A stretch of DNA of 64,000 bases, taken from Enterococcus caccae ATCC BAA-1240 (GTDB lineage Bacteria > Bacillota > Bacilli > Lactobacillales > Enterococcaceae). The notes below the pieces were generated by a model that did not search any database, was not told the origin of the DNA, and saw only the letters and a list, made by a program, of their open reading frames with translations. Position numbers and translations under genes: made by a program. This document shows, one piece after another, positions 44,730-54,227 of this stretch (positions are counted from its first letter, which is position 1; each line of letters starts with the position of its first letter). The DNA is taken from NCBI RefSeq assembly GCF_000407145.1, contig NZ_KE136473.1, positions 371,742 through 435,741 of the forward strand, given 5' to 3'.

Positions 44730-44772
44730 AATGAAGCGTGAGTGGGACATAACTCTTCGAGTTATACTCAAC
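44730..44772 (-). repeat. Dispersed hairpin element, short copy F, reverse orientation
   Basis: GTGAGTGGGACATAACTC then TTCGAGTTATACTCA matches the reverse complement of the 3' hairpin of copies A and E; only this hairpin is present. It lies about 30 nt before the ABC-F start. Confidence 0.65.
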
Positions 44773-44800
44773 CTCAAAAATCGAAAAGAGGAAGAAAAAA

Positions 44801-46339
44801 ATGAGTTTATTAACAATCGAACATCTAACCCAACGTTTTGGCGAAAAAATTCTATATGAAGATGCATCCCTTCGTGTCAATAAAGGTGATCATATGGGGC
44901 TAACTGGACAAAATGGTGTAGGGAAATCTACTTTAGTCAAGATCTTAACTGGTGAAATTTTGGCAGATGATGGTAGTATTACTTGGCAAAACAATACGAA
45001 AATCGGGTACTTGGATCAATATGTCGAGGTGATTGGCAATAGTACGATCAATGAATTTTTACATCAAGCGTATAAGGAACTTTATGAAATCGAAGAGAAG
45101 ATAAATGAGTTGTACACAGAGTATGGTGAAACTAGTGCAGACAAATTGTTAGAGCGGGCAGGGAACTTACAAACGCAACTAGACGAAAGTGATTTTTATC
45201 AAATCGATCCGATCATCAATGATCTTGCGAATGGTTTAGGAATTGAAGCAATCGGATTAGATCGACCAATGAATGAGTTAAGCGGTGGACAACGATCCAA
45301 AGTTATTTTGGCGAAGTTGCTACTAGAAGAACCTGATGTTTTATTATTAGATGAACCGACAAACTATTTAGATGATACTCATATTCAATGGCTGATCGAT
45401 TATTTAAATGATTTTGATGGAACGTTTATTTTAGTGTCCCATGATTATCACTTTTTAAATGCTGTGACCAATTGTATTTGTGATATTGAATTTGGCAAAT
45501 TAACGAAATATACAGGGAATGTGGAAAAATCATTTGCCCAAAAAGAGCAAAATAAAGAAAGCTATTTAAAGCAATACCATGCCCAACAAGCAAAAATTGA
45601 AAAAGCAGAAGCCTATATTCGTAAATACAAGGCCGGAAATCGTGCGACTATGGCAAAAAGCCGACAAAAACAATTAGATCGAGTGGAACGTATGGCACCT
45701 CCAGGCAGTTTAATGAAACCACAAATTCACTTTCCCTATAAGCCAATCGTCGCAAGCCTAGCATTGATCACAGATGAATTAGTGATTGGATACAACGAAC
45801 CATTATTAGCTCCGATCAATTTATCTGTGCATAGTGGAGAAAAAGTAGCCATTAAAGGATTTAACGGCATTGGTAAATCAACGTTGATCAAAACTCTAAC
45901 TGGTAGAATTCAACCGATCAGTGGGGAGTATCAGTATCCAGCGAATACTAAAATCGCTTATTTCTCCCAAGATTTGACGTGGGAAAATGACTATCTGACT
46001 CCATTAGCCTATTTAAGTGATTGTTTTCCTAAAAAAACAGTGAAAGAAATCCGTACGTATTTAGCAAAATGTGGATTGCCTGATAAGTTAGTAAATCAGC
46101 AACTGCGTTTACTAAGTGGGGGAGAACAAACAAAAGTAAAACTAAGTGAGCTGACAATGGATTCAAGTAATCTTATTTTCTTGGATGAACCAACGAATCA
46201 TATTGATGCAGCAGCGAAAGACAGCTTGCGTCAAGCGATTCAACAGTATCAAGGAACGATTGTGATCGTTTCTCATGAGGAAGAATTTTATACAGATATC
46301 ACAGATCGTGTCATCAATATTGAAGAAATGATTCGATAA
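44801..46339 (+). CDS. ABC-F family ATPase (ribosome-associated)
   Basis: Soluble protein of 512 aa with two ABC ATPase domains and no membrane segment. Domain 1: Walker A GQNGVGKST, signature LSGGQRSK, Walker B VLLLDEPTNYLD. The interdomain linker (about 240-310) is Lys/Gln-rich and helical (KAEAYIRKYKAGNRATMAKSRQKQ), the P-site tRNA interaction motif region. Domain 2: GFNGIGKST, LSGGEQTK, LIFLDEPTNHID. AGAGGAAG precedes the ATG. ABC-F proteins act on ribosomes, either as translation factors or in antibiotic protection. The long leader with a small ORF favours drug- or stress-induced expression. Confidence 0.92.
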   Translation: MSLLTIEHLTQRFGEKILYEDASLRVNKGDHMGLTGQNGVGKSTLVKILTGEILADDGSITWQNNTKIGYLDQYVEVIGNSTINEFLHQAYKELYEIEEKINELYTEYGETSADKLLERAGNLQTQLDESDFYQIDPIINDLANGLGIEAIGLDRPMNELSGGQRSKVILAKLLLEEPDVLLLDEPTNYLDDTHIQWLIDYLNDFDGTFILVSHDYHFLNAVTNCICDIEFGKLTKYTGNVEKSFAQKEQNKESYLKQYHAQQAKIEKAEAYIRKYKAGNRATMAKSRQKQLDRVERMAPPGSLMKPQIHFPYKPIVASLALITDELVIGYNEPLLAPINLSVHSGEKVAIKGFNGIGKSTLIKTLTGRIQPISGEYQYPANTKIAYFSQDLTWENDYLTPLAYLSDCFPKKTVKEIRTYLAKCGLPDKLVNQQLRLLSGGEQTKVKLSELTMDSSNLIFLDEPTNHIDAAAKDSLRQAIQQYQGTIVIVSHEEEFYTDITDRVINIEEMIR

Positions 46340-46342
46340 TAA

Positions 46343-46455
46343 AAGAGGTCGAGACAAAAGGGGGGATTTCCGAAGGAGCTGCTTTTTTATCGCCGTTTAT
46401 TCAGAGTTAAAGCCCGTAACAAAACGAACAATCAGTTTTGTTACGGGCTCTTTTT
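46343..46455 (+). terminator. Partial dispersed element (copy G) and terminator
   Basis: GAGGTCGAGACAAAAGG and TTTCCGAAGGAGCTGCTTTT match the element core; the conserved 3' loop is missing. It is followed by AGCCCGTAACAAAAC (46411-46425) paired with GTTTTGTTACGGGCT (46435-46449) and T8, a member of the AACAAAAC hairpin family. Confidence 0.8.
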
Positions 46456-47385
46456 TTATTTCATCAATCCATCATGGATCTTATCTAAATTCCATTTCAT
46501 CATGGCATAATAACTGTCACCATCTTCGCCTTTTTTAGCAATAGAATCGGTAAAGATCGTACTGTAAATCGGCAAACTTGTTTCTTTTGACACTCGTTCC
46601 ATGCTACGTTTATCGACACTTGTTTCAACAAATAGAGCAGGGACTTTTGTTTTGTGGATTTGATCGATGATTTGTTTCATTTGATCAGGTGTTCCTTGAC
46701 TTTCTGTATTGATTTCCCAAATGTAGGCAGCCGTCAATCCGTATGCTTTCGAGAAGTATTTAAAAGCACCTTCACTTGTGACTAGTAACTTTTTGTTTTC
46801 AGGAATATCTGCGAATTTTTCTTTGGCTTCTTTGTCTAAAGCAGACAGTTTTTCAATGTATTCTTTGGCATTTTTTTCATAGGTTTCTTTATTTTTAGGG
46901 TCTTTTTTGCTCAAGGTATCTCTGATTGACTCTACATAAGCAATGCCGTTTTGAATATCTAACCAAGCATGTGGATCTTGTTCATTTTCTTGTCCAGTAC
47001 TCGTTAAGTACATTGGTTCAACTTTTTTACTAACGGAGAAAAAGTCTTGATCTTCTTTTTTCTTAGCTGTTTCCATTAGTTTGTTGAACCAGCCATTTCC
47101 ACCAGTTTCTAAGTTTAATCCATTGAAGAATAAAACGTCCGCTTCAGAGGCTTTGGCAACATCTTCCGGCAATGGCTCATATTCATGTGGATCTGTTCCA
47201 ACTGGGACGATACTGTGTAAATTGACTAAATCTTTCCCAACATTATCAACCATATCAGCAAGAATCGAGTTAGTGGCGACAACATTGATTTTTTCTTTAT
47301 CTGAGGTATCTGTAGACTTAGACTGACAAGCAGCTAGTAAAAATAAACTAGCTAGTGCCGTAATAAAAAGTATTTTCTTTCTCAT
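46456..47385 (-). CDS. efaA: Manganese ABC transporter lipoprotein EfaA
   Basis: Cluster A-I metal-binding lipoprotein of 309 aa, close in layout to enterococcal EfaA and streptococcal PsaA. Lipobox LAAC (Cys20). Likely metal ligands are His in DPHEYEP, His in DPHAWLD, Glu in TSEGAFKYF and Asp in IFTDSIA, the His-His-Glu-Asp set of Mn/Zn binders; [12 protein letters not shown] is typical of EfaA. It overlaps the permease gene by 4 nt and is the last gene of efaCBA. In E. faecalis EfaA is a surface antigen needed for Mn uptake in the host. Confidence 0.94.
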   Translation of the reverse strand: MRKKILFITALASLFLLAACQSKSTDTSDKEKINVVATNSILADMVDNVGKDLVNLHSIVPVGTDPHEYEPLPEDVAKASEADVLFFNGLNLETGGNGWFNKLMETAKKKEDQDFFSVSKKVEPMYLTSTGQENEQDPHAWLDIQNGIAYVESIRDTLSKKDPKNKETYEKNAKEYIEKLSALDKEAKEKFADIPENKKLLVTSEGAFKYFSKAYGLTAAYIWEINTESQGTPDQMKQIIDQIHKTKVPALFVETSVDKRSMERVSKETSLPIYSTIFTDSIAKKGEDGDSYYAMMKWNLDKIHDGLMK

Positions 47386-48239
47386 AATGTAGGTTCCTCC
47401 GTTTTCTGTTTATTGACAAAAAATAGTCCTTTTTTAGGGGAAAATAGAAAAGCGATAATGAAAAATGCTGCTGCAGTTAAAACGATCGTAGCACCTGAAG
47501 CTAAGTTATATGAATAACTAAAGAATAAACCGATGATCGAGCTTAGTATCCCAAAAAGAGAAGCCAACGTAATCATAGTAGGCAAGTGATTCGTCAACAA
47601 GTAAGCCGTAGCAGCAGGCGTGATCAACATGGCAATCACTAAAATCGTTCCCACTGTTTGTAAAGATGAAACAGCCACTAAGGTTAATAAAAACATCAAG
47701 GCATAATGGAAAAATTGAACATTTAGCCCATAAGCTTGCGCCATTGTTGGATCAAAAGAGGTGATTTGTAGCTCTTTATAGAACAAGCCAACAAAGATCA
47801 ACACGATGATTCCAACGACAACAGTAATCAAAATATCTGAATCACGAACGGCTAAAACATTCCCAAATAGAATGTGATAAAGATCAGTTGAACTTTTTGC
47901 GAATGAGATCATAATGATTCCTAACGCGAAAAATGAACTGAAAACAACACCAATAGCTGTATCATTTTTTAACTGGCTTTTTTGAGTGATAAAGCCAATC
48001 AATAAAGCCGCTAAAATACCAAAAATAGAGGCACCAAAGATATAATTGACACCTAACATATAAGAAGCTGCTACTCCTGGTAATACAGCATGAGAAATGG
48101 CATCACCCATTAAAGACATGCCACGTAGTACAATAAATGAGCCAATGATCCCTGACACCAATCCAACAATAATCGACGTGATCAAAGCATTTTGTAAAAA
48201 TTGGTAACGAACCAAGCCATCAATAAAATTTGCAATCAT
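47382..48239 (-). CDS. efaB: Manganese ABC transporter permease EfaB
   Basis: Metal ABC-3 family permease of 285 aa with about eight hydrophobic helices. It has [27 protein letters not shown], the conserved motif of this family, and a TITQKSQ-like loop ([16 protein letters not shown]). It overlaps the ATPase gene upstream and efaA downstream by 4 nt each, showing one tightly coupled transcript. Confidence 0.94.
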   Translation of the reverse strand: MIANFIDGLVRYQFLQNALITSIIVGLVSGIIGSFIVLRGMSLMGDAISHAVLPGVAASYMLGVNYIFGASIFGILAALLIGFITQKSQLKNDTAIGVVFSSFFALGIIMISFAKSSTDLYHILFGNVLAVRDSDILITVVVGIIVLIFVGLFYKELQITSFDPTMAQAYGLNVQFFHYALMFLLTLVAVSSLQTVGTILVIAMLITPAATAYLLTNHLPTMITLASLFGILSSIIGLFFSYSYNLASGATIVLTAAAFFIIAFLFSPKKGLFFVNKQKTEEPTL

Positions 48240-48991
48240 ACATCAGCCACTCCTTTGATAATGATATCGCCCATCGTTTCACCATAGGCTAATTGGATAT
48301 TTTTGTTGGTAAATGTTGTTGAAACAGGTCCGTAAGCAATCAATTTTTTCTTCAAGATGATGACTTCATCAAAGTAATGTGCAACTTTGTGAAGGTCATG
48401 ATGAACAATCACAATGGTTTTTCCAGCTTCTTTTAACTGTTTCAAAATCTCCATGATGACTTTTTCACTGGTCATGTCAATTCCCACAAAAGGTTCATCT
48501 AAAACAATGATATCTGCTTCTTGAGCTAATACACGCGCAATAAAAACGCGTTGTAGCTGTCCACCAGATAACTCTCCAATTTGACGTTTGGCGAATTCTT
48601 CTAGTTGAACCGTTTTAAGAGCAGCTACTGCTTTTTCTTTGTCTTCTTTTTTGGGGCGTTTCATAAGACCTAGTTTTGGGTAAGTACCCAAAAGAACAAC
48701 TTCCATCACATTGATTGGGAAAGATAAGTCTAAGGCACTACGTTGTTCCACGTAAGCAATCCGTTTTTTTTGTGTATCAATGGGCACTTCGCCAGTCAAA
48801 ACAGATCTAGTATCTGCTTTGATCAATCCAAGCATCCCTTTTAGAAAGGTAGACTTTCCAGCTCCGTTTGGGCCGATGATTCCTGTGATTTTTCCAGCAG
48901 GGATTTGTAGAGAAATATCAATCAAGGCTTTTTGCCCTTGGTAACTAACAGTTAAATGGTCAATTGTAATGTTATTATTGATTATAGACAT
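48236..48991 (-). CDS. efaC: Manganese ABC transporter ATPase EfaC
   Basis: ATPase of 251 aa. Walker A GPNGAGKST, signature LSGGQLQR, Walker B IIVLDEPFVGID, switch His in VHHDLHKV. The signature and VGID motif are typical of Mn/Zn uptake systems (MntB/PsaB/ZnuC). AGGAGG precedes the ATG. It is the first gene of efaCBA; two DtxR-type boxes upstream predict repression by an EfaR-like protein with manganese. Confidence 0.95.
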   Translation of the reverse strand: MSIINNNITIDHLTVSYQGQKALIDISLQIPAGKITGIIGPNGAGKSTFLKGMLGLIKADTRSVLTGEVPIDTQKKRIAYVEQRSALDLSFPINVMEVVLLGTYPKLGLMKRPKKEDKEKAVAALKTVQLEEFAKRQIGELSGGQLQRVFIARVLAQEADIIVLDEPFVGIDMTSEKVIMEILKQLKEAGKTIVIVHHDLHKVAHYFDEVIILKKKLIAYGPVSTTFTNKNIQLAYGETMGDIIIKGVADV

Positions 48992-49006
48992 AAAAAAACC
49001 TCCTTT

Positions 49007-49078
49007 TTAGGTTTGCCTTAAAATAAGTATATGATAAAGTTAGATTAAAATCAATCCATTTTTTAGGTTAGCCTAAAA
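49007..49078 (-). promoter_or_regulatory. efaCBA promoter with two EfaR-like boxes
   Basis: On the minus strand: TTGATT (49054-49049), 17-nt spacer, TATACT (49031-49026). TTAGGTTTGCCTTAA (49007-49021) covers the transcription start, and the near-perfect palindrome TTTTAGGTTAGCCTAAAA (49061-49078) lies just upstream of the -35. Both fit the DtxR-family TTAGG-N5-CCTAA pattern reported for EfaR. Confidence 0.85.
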
Positions 49079-49079
49079 A

Positions 49080-49117
49080 AACGATCCGAAAAGCATGGAC
49101 TTGCTTTTTGGATCGTT
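49080..49117 (-). terminator. Terminator near the serine hydrolase gene end
   Basis: AACGATCC (49080-49087) pairs with GGATCGTT (49110-49117) with inner AAAAGCA/TGCTTTT. It is placed after the serine hydrolase on neither a clear T-run side; it may insulate the efa promoter. Confidence 0.5.
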
Positions 49118-49139
49118 CGTTTAGTTAGTGTTGTGCTGA

Positions 49140-50324
49140 TTAAGGAGTTAATGAATCAAAGATTTCTTTCCCTAAGGCGGTATAAGTTTGATTTTTAGGA
49201 TACTGATTTGTGAATAAAATGACTACGTTTTGTTTATCTTTTGAAATGTAAACATTGGGTTCAAACCCTTCTTCGACCCCGTGAGCTCTAATATAATCGT
49301 TATACATATAAATACCACCAGCAAATTTTTCTAGTGTTTCGGATGTCCAAAACGAATCAAACGTATGTTTATTGATAAAATCCCCTGATAAAAAACTAGA
49401 GAAAAATAAATATAAATCACCCACAGTCATGCCGACACTACCTGTGCCAATTTCTTGATTAAACAGTATTGGTTTATCTGCAATTTGGGTTCCGTAATTT
49501 TTACCATCTGTTTTTTCATAAGGGTACGTTCGATCGTTTGAACTTATGAAGTCGTTGTAAAAATAAGTATGGGATAACTGTAGTTTTTGAATAAATGTTT
49601 GATTGAATAGTGTTCGGTATGAACTACCCGTTAGTTGCTCTAAAATGCCAACTAAGAGATAGTAATTAATTGCGTCATATTTGAATTTACCATAGGTGCC
49701 CATGATAGCATTAGAAATGCCAAATTGGAGAAAAGCATCATCAGACATCATAATTGCAGGTTTATTTTTTTGATACAAACCTGAACACATTGAAAGTAAT
49801 TGTCTAATTGTGATGTCTTGACTGTTCGGAATGTTTGGGTAAAAACGGTCTAAGGTTTCATCCAACGAAAGTTTTCCCGATTGAATTTGTTGTAAAATAA
49901 GTGTCGCTGTCATCGCTTTTTGAATTGAACCAATCTGAAAAAGAGAATGATAAGTATTTGGTTGTTTTTTGTCAAAATCGGCATAACCAAAGCCTTTTTG
50001 AAGAATAATCTGTTCATTTTTAATCACTAAAGCCGTTCCAATAAATTGTCCATTTTCCAGTTTTTGGTTTAGCTGTTTTGCTAAGTCTGAAGTGGGCTGA
50101 ACTTCTTGATTAAAATTTTTTGCCTGTGTAGCATCGTTAGTCAGTGTTGGAGTGGGGGGTATCGTTTGAGCTGTTGATTTCTGCGTATGGTTATGAGAAA
50201 TAATAGCAGTATCATTAGGAAAAAATAAAAGGTATAGCTCTGCCCCTACAAGAACAATCAAAACTAATACAACTATAGCTGGGATCAAGGAATTACTTTT
50301 TTTATGATGTTTCTTTTGATGCAT
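49140..50324 (-). CDS. Membrane-anchored serine hydrolase, beta-lactamase/PBP-like
   Basis: 394 aa. ATG 50324 is chosen because GGAGG lies 9 nt upstream. A single N-terminal helix (LIPAIVVLVLIVLVGAELYLLFF) and a Pro/Thr-rich linker precede a class C-like domain (from about 75). The nucleophile motif is SIQK in FQIGSIQKAM. The second motif, normally Tyr-Ser-Asn, reads Tyr-Asp-Ala in KYDAINYYLL, and the third is HGVEEGF. It probably acts on D-alanyl peptides or esters at the surface, but the changed second motif may alter or reduce activity. It lies back to back with prs. Confidence 0.85.
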   Translation of the reverse strand: MHQKKHHKKSNSLIPAIVVLVLIVLVGAELYLLFFPNDTAIISHNHTQKSTAQTIPPTPTLTNDATQAKNFNQEVQPTSDLAKQLNQKLENGQFIGTALVIKNEQIILQKGFGYADFDKKQPNTYHSLFQIGSIQKAMTATLILQQIQSGKLSLDETLDRFYPNIPNSQDITIRQLLSMCSGLYQKNKPAIMMSDDAFLQFGISNAIMGTYGKFKYDAINYYLLVGILEQLTGSSYRTLFNQTFIQKLQLSHTYFYNDFISSNDRTYPYEKTDGKNYGTQIADKPILFNQEIGTGSVGMTVGDLYLFFSSFLSGDFINKHTFDSFWTSETLEKFAGGIYMYNDYIRAHGVEEGFEPNVYISKDKQNVVILFTNQYPKNQTYTALGKEIFDSLTP

Positions 50325-50565
50325 GATCAATCACCTCCGATTATTCTTTATTGTACTCAGGGTTCTGTGAAAAACAAGTTGATTCTAATGGATTTAACGA
50401 ACAGTTTTGTAAGCACGAAATTTCTTCGCTCAATCATCGATATATTTTCAAATATTTGTCACAAGAAAGAAAAAGATCCATGATTTTTTACTGAATCAAT
50501 GGTAGAATAGGAAATGAAGTTTTCAATTGTAAGAATAGAAAAATATCGAGATCACGGAGGAAATC

Positions 50566-51531
50566 ATGACCCAAAAATACCAGGATAAAACATTACGAAT
50601 CTTTAGTTTGAATGCCAATCGCCCTTTAGCAGAAAAAATTGCTGAAGTTGTCGGGACTGAGCTTGGAAAAAGTACGGTGCGCCAATTTAGTGATGGAGAG
50701 ATTCAAATCAATATTGAAGAGAGTATTCGCGGGGACCATGTCTTTCTTGTTCAGTCTACTAACCTTCCTGTCAACGACAATTTAATGGAGTTGTTGATCA
50801 TGATTGATGCGTTAAAACGAGCAAGTGCCAAAACAATTAATGTGGTGTTGCCATATTATGGATATGCTAGACAAGATCGAACGGCTAAACCAAGAGAACC
50901 AATTACCGCAAAATTAGTTGCTAATTTATTAGAAGAAGCAGGTGCAACACGTGTATTGACGCTAGATCTACATACGGTTCAAGTGCAAGGGTTCTTTGAT
51001 ATTCCAGTCGATAACCTGTTTACGATGCCACTTTTTGCACACAATTATCGTCAGCAACAGTTGACGGGGGAAGACATTGTGGTCGTTTCTCCCAAAAATA
51101 GTGGCGTGCAGCGTGCGAGAAGCTTATCTGAGTATTTAGATGCGACGCTTGCGATCATTGATCAAGACGAAGTTGATGGTGTACGCTCAGGTTATGTTAT
51201 TGGAGAAGTTAAAGGCAAAACGTGTATTTTAGTCGATGATATTTTAAATTCTGGTAGCACAATGGCAACGGCTGCTGAGATTTTAAAAGAAAACGGAGCA
51301 AAATGTATTTATGCTTGCGCATCTCACGGTTTACTATCTAAAGGAGCGAAAGAGACATTAGATGCTTCACCGATCGAACAAATTTGCGTGACGGACTCTG
51401 TCTTTATTTCCGAAGATCGTAAGCCAAAAGCGTTGAATATTGTATCGTGTGCTGAGCTGATGGGTGAAGCAGTGAAACGAATTCATGAAAATATACCAAT
51501 GAGTCCATTGTTTCGTTTAGAAGAAAAATAA
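50566..51531 (+). CDS. prs: Divergent ribose-phosphate pyrophosphokinase paralogue
   Basis: PRPP synthase family, 321 aa. The N-terminal half is canonical: [75 protein letters not shown]. The C-terminal half has drifted: the catalytic-loop segment usually IIDKRRP reads IIDQDEVDG, and the PRPP loop usually DDIIDTAGT reads DDILNSGST. It is likely the second Prs known in some enterococci, either a variant enzyme or a regulatory partner of the main Prs. GGAGG precedes the ATG; it is a single gene with a terminator. Confidence 0.9.
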   Translation: MTQKYQDKTLRIFSLNANRPLAEKIAEVVGTELGKSTVRQFSDGEIQINIEESIRGDHVFLVQSTNLPVNDNLMELLIMIDALKRASAKTINVVLPYYGYARQDRTAKPREPITAKLVANLLEEAGATRVLTLDLHTVQVQGFFDIPVDNLFTMPLFAHNYRQQQLTGEDIVVVSPKNSGVQRARSLSEYLDATLAIIDQDEVDGVRSGYVIGEVKGKTCILVDDILNSGSTMATAAEILKENGAKCIYACASHGLLSKGAKETLDASPIEQICVTDSVFISEDRKPKALNIVSCAELMGEAVKRIHENIPMSPLFRLEEK

Positions 51532-51556
51532 TAACAACAATCCGTTTAAATCAGGA

Positions 51557-51597
51557 AAGAAGTTCAGCTATTGCTTTAGACTGAACTTCTTTTTAAT
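51557..51597 (+). terminator. Terminator after prs
   Basis: AGAAGTTCAG (51559-51568) pairs with CTGAACTTCT (51581-51590), followed by a T-run. Confidence 0.85.
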
Positions 51598-51663
51598 ATT
51601 TATTGTAATCAAATAAGAATACTTATGAAAAAATGGTACAAGTAAAGGGAAGGAGCTCCACGT

Positions 51664-52560
51664 GTGAAAGAACAGAAAAAAGGTGTTTTATTAGGATTTA
51701 TTGCGTATGTATTTTGGGGAATCATTCCAATTTATTGGAAGTTGTTGCCTACGGTTGATCCATTAGATATATTATGTTATCGCATTGTTTGGTCGTTTTT
51801 ATTTATGATTATTTACATTTTAGTCACAAAAAGATGGTCGCTATTTCTGATTGAGGTCAAATCTGTGATACAAGATAAGAAAAAATTATTTGCTATTATT
51901 TGCGCAGCTATTTTGATTTCAGTCAATTGGTTCACGTTTATTTATACAGTCAGTCAGGGACATGTGACCCAAGCAAGTTTGGGTTATTATATGAATCCGC
52001 TAGTGAACGTTTTATTGGCAACTCTGATTTTGAAAGAGAAATTAAGTCGTTCAGGGATGATTGCATGCGGATTAGCTTTGCTGGGGGTCATTTTACTAAC
52101 GATTCAAACTGGTGAAATTCCGTTAGCGCCACTTATCATGGCTGTGACATTTAGTTTTTATGGATTGATCAAAAAAGGAGTTACTGTGAGTTCGTATACA
52201 GGGTTGACGATTGAAACGTTTGTCATTTTACCCGTGGCTTTGGTCTATCTACTATTCTTTTCACGACAAGGGTTTATGAACTATGAATTATCGACTAATC
52301 TGTTGTTAATGGGTGCAGGAGTCGTTACGGCAATTCCTTTATTGCTTTTTGCACAAGCGGCAAAACAGATTTCTTATATTATTTTAGGCTTTATTCAATA
52401 TGTAGGACCAACCTTAATGTTGATTTCTGCGCTATTTTTATATCATGAACCCTATTCAGCAGATCAATTTATCGCATTTGGTTTTATTTGGGCAGGTATA
52501 GCCGTTTTTACGTATGGCAATATTTATACGTATCGAAAAGAAAAACGTTTTGTAAAATAG
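51664..52560 (+). CDS. rarD: RarD-type EamA transporter
   Basis: Integral membrane protein of 298 aa with about ten helices in two EamA halves. It starts KGVLLGFIAYVFWGIIPIYWKLL, the RarD signature, and has SVNWFTFIYTVSQGHVTQASLGYYMNPLVNVLL and ILGFIQYVGPTLML. GTG 51664 has AAGGGAAGGAG 8 nt upstream. RarD proteins are predicted drug/metabolite permeases, with chloramphenicol sensitivity reported for distant members; the substrate here is unknown. It is separate from its neighbours. Confidence 0.9.
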   Translation: MKEQKKGVLLGFIAYVFWGIIPIYWKLLPTVDPLDILCYRIVWSFLFMIIYILVTKRWSLFLIEVKSVIQDKKKLFAIICAAILISVNWFTFIYTVSQGHVTQASLGYYMNPLVNVLLATLILKEKLSRSGMIACGLALLGVILLTIQTGEIPLAPLIMAVTFSFYGLIKKGVTVSSYTGLTIETFVILPVALVYLLFFSRQGFMNYELSTNLLLMGAGVVTAIPLLLFAQAAKQISYIILGFIQYVGPTLMLISALFLYHEPYSADQFIAFGFIWAGIAVFTYGNIYTYRKEKRFVK

Positions 52561-52644
52561 TTGATAAAAGAATCATTCTTTGAGGAACATTTCTAGTTAT
52601 GTTAAACTAATTCCATTAAAAAGGATTCAGAAAGGACGAGTTCA

Positions 52645-53787
52645 GTGGAACCCATTTATTTAGATCATGCAGCAACGACACCTGCGCATACAGCAGTTAT
52701 TGAGATAATGGCCAGTGAAATGGCCAATACATTTGGCAATCCGTCTAGTATCCATACATTTGGCAGACAAGCCCATCGCAAGTTAGAAGATATCCGTCAA
52801 GGGATTGCGGCAAGCCTTGAAGTAAAACCGCACGAAATTATCTTTAATAGTGGTGGTACAGAAGGGGATAACACCGCAATCATTGAAACGGCACTTTCTA
52901 GAAAAGAGCAGGGAATGCATTTGATTACAACAGCTATTGAGCATCCTGCTGTTTTAGAAACAATGAAGTATCTGGAAGAGTTGGGGTTTGAAGTGACGTA
53001 CTTACCTGTCGACACAGAGGGGAATCTCGCTATTACAGATTTTGAAGCCGCTTTGCGGGACGATACAATTTTGGTTTCCGTGATGTATGGCAATAATGAA
53101 ATAGGCAATTTAATGCCAATCAAAGAAATCGGAGCGTTGATGAAGGAACATCCAGCAATTTTTCATACAGATGCTGTACAAGCATATGGTTCTGAGCGGA
53201 TTTTACCTCATGAATTGGGCATTGACTTACTGAGTATTTCTGCTCATAAAATCAATGGGCCAAAAGGTGTAGGCTTCTTATTTAAAAATGATGCCATTTT
53301 TTTACCGTCATTTTTACACGGTGGGGAACAAGAAGAAAAGCGGCGAGCTGGAACGGAAAATTTAGCTGGTATTGCTGGAATGGGCAAAGCAGTCGAACTT
53401 TTGACAGAGGCTGAAAAAGAAAAACGACATGAACAATATCGTGAATTTGAACGAATTATTTTGACTGAACTGGATAAAGCACAGATTGATTACCGGATCA
53501 ATGGTAATCCTGAAAATAAGTTAGCCCATATTTTAAACTTACAATTTAAAGGTGTAGCAAGTGATTTATTATTGATGCACTTAGATTTGCAAGGTATAGC
53601 GATCTCAACAGGGTCGGCTTGTACTGCAGGAACAGTTGATCCTTCTCATGTTCTACAAGCAATGTATGGCAAAAACGATCCAGCTATCAAAGAATCTGTC
53701 CGAATTAGTTTTGGATTAGGAAACGATGACGCTCAAATCAAGCGATTAACGGCTATATTAATTGATATAATCAATAAAATAAAGTAG
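52645..53787 (+). CDS. Cysteine desulfurase (IscS/NifS-like) for tRNA thiolation
   Basis: PLP enzyme of 380 aa that takes sulfur from cysteine. It begins YLDHAATTPAH, has HTDAVQAYG, the PLP lysine in SISAHKINGPKG, HGGEQEEKRRAGTEN, and the active-site Cys in STGSACTAG. The GTG start has AAAGGA upstream. DUF1831 and mnmA follow, as in other lactic acid bacteria, so it probably supplies sulfur for the 2-thiouridine made by MnmA rather than for a general Fe-S pathway. Confidence 0.93.
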   Translation: MEPIYLDHAATTPAHTAVIEIMASEMANTFGNPSSIHTFGRQAHRKLEDIRQGIAASLEVKPHEIIFNSGGTEGDNTAIIETALSRKEQGMHLITTAIEHPAVLETMKYLEELGFEVTYLPVDTEGNLAITDFEAALRDDTILVSVMYGNNEIGNLMPIKEIGALMKEHPAIFHTDAVQAYGSERILPHELGIDLLSISAHKINGPKGVGFLFKNDAIFLPSFLHGGEQEEKRRAGTENLAGIAGMGKAVELLTEAEKEKRHEQYREFERIILTELDKAQIDYRINGNPENKLAHILNLQFKGVASDLLLMHLDLQGIAISTGSACTAGTVDPSHVLQAMYGKNDPAIKESVRISFGLGNDDAQIKRLTAILIDIINKIK

Positions 53788-53872
53788 TAATTGCAGAAAA
53801 GTCAGATTAAAACTAGCAAAAAGAAAGCGTACCAACTATAATAAAAGAGACAATAAATAAAGAGGTGGAAAA

Positions 53873-54214
53873 ATGGCATTTAAAGAAAAAGCAACAGTAG
53901 AAGGTTGTACGGTATTTTATAAAGTAAATGAACAAGCAAAAAAATACACATTGAAAGATAATGGCTTCACTGAAACGAATTCAGGGAATTTTCAGTTGAT
54001 TCGTCCATTGGATGCAACACCCCAAAGTAAAGAAGGCTTTAAATTAAAAATTACGATCGCAGAAGACTTAAAAACATTGAAAATGTCTGTGACAACAGCT
54101 AACGGTTTGAAAGCGATGAATATTTTCAAAAGCGACTCTCATGCAATGAGTCAAGAAAAATTTTATTTCTTGATGGATGGCATGATCAGTCGTGGGGTTT
54201 TTGAGAAAGCGTAA
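53873..54214 (+). CDS. DUF1831 protein, cysteine-desulfurase partner
   Basis: Soluble protein of 113 aa matching the DUF1831 family of lactic acid bacteria (MAFKEKATVEGCTVFYKV..., RPLDATPQSKEGFKLKITI, MISRGVFEKA). No catalytic motif is evident; one Cys at residue 12. It lies 85 nt after the cysteine desulfurase and before mnmA; its constant position suggests a role in sulfur relay, which is inferred from context only. AGAGGTGG precedes the ATG. Confidence 0.8.
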   Translation: MAFKEKATVEGCTVFYKVNEQAKKYTLKDNGFTETNSGNFQLIRPLDATPQSKEGFKLKITIAEDLKTLKMSVTTANGLKAMNIFKSDSHAMSQEKFYFLMDGMISRGVFEKA

Positions 54215-54227
54215 TGTTATATTCTGA

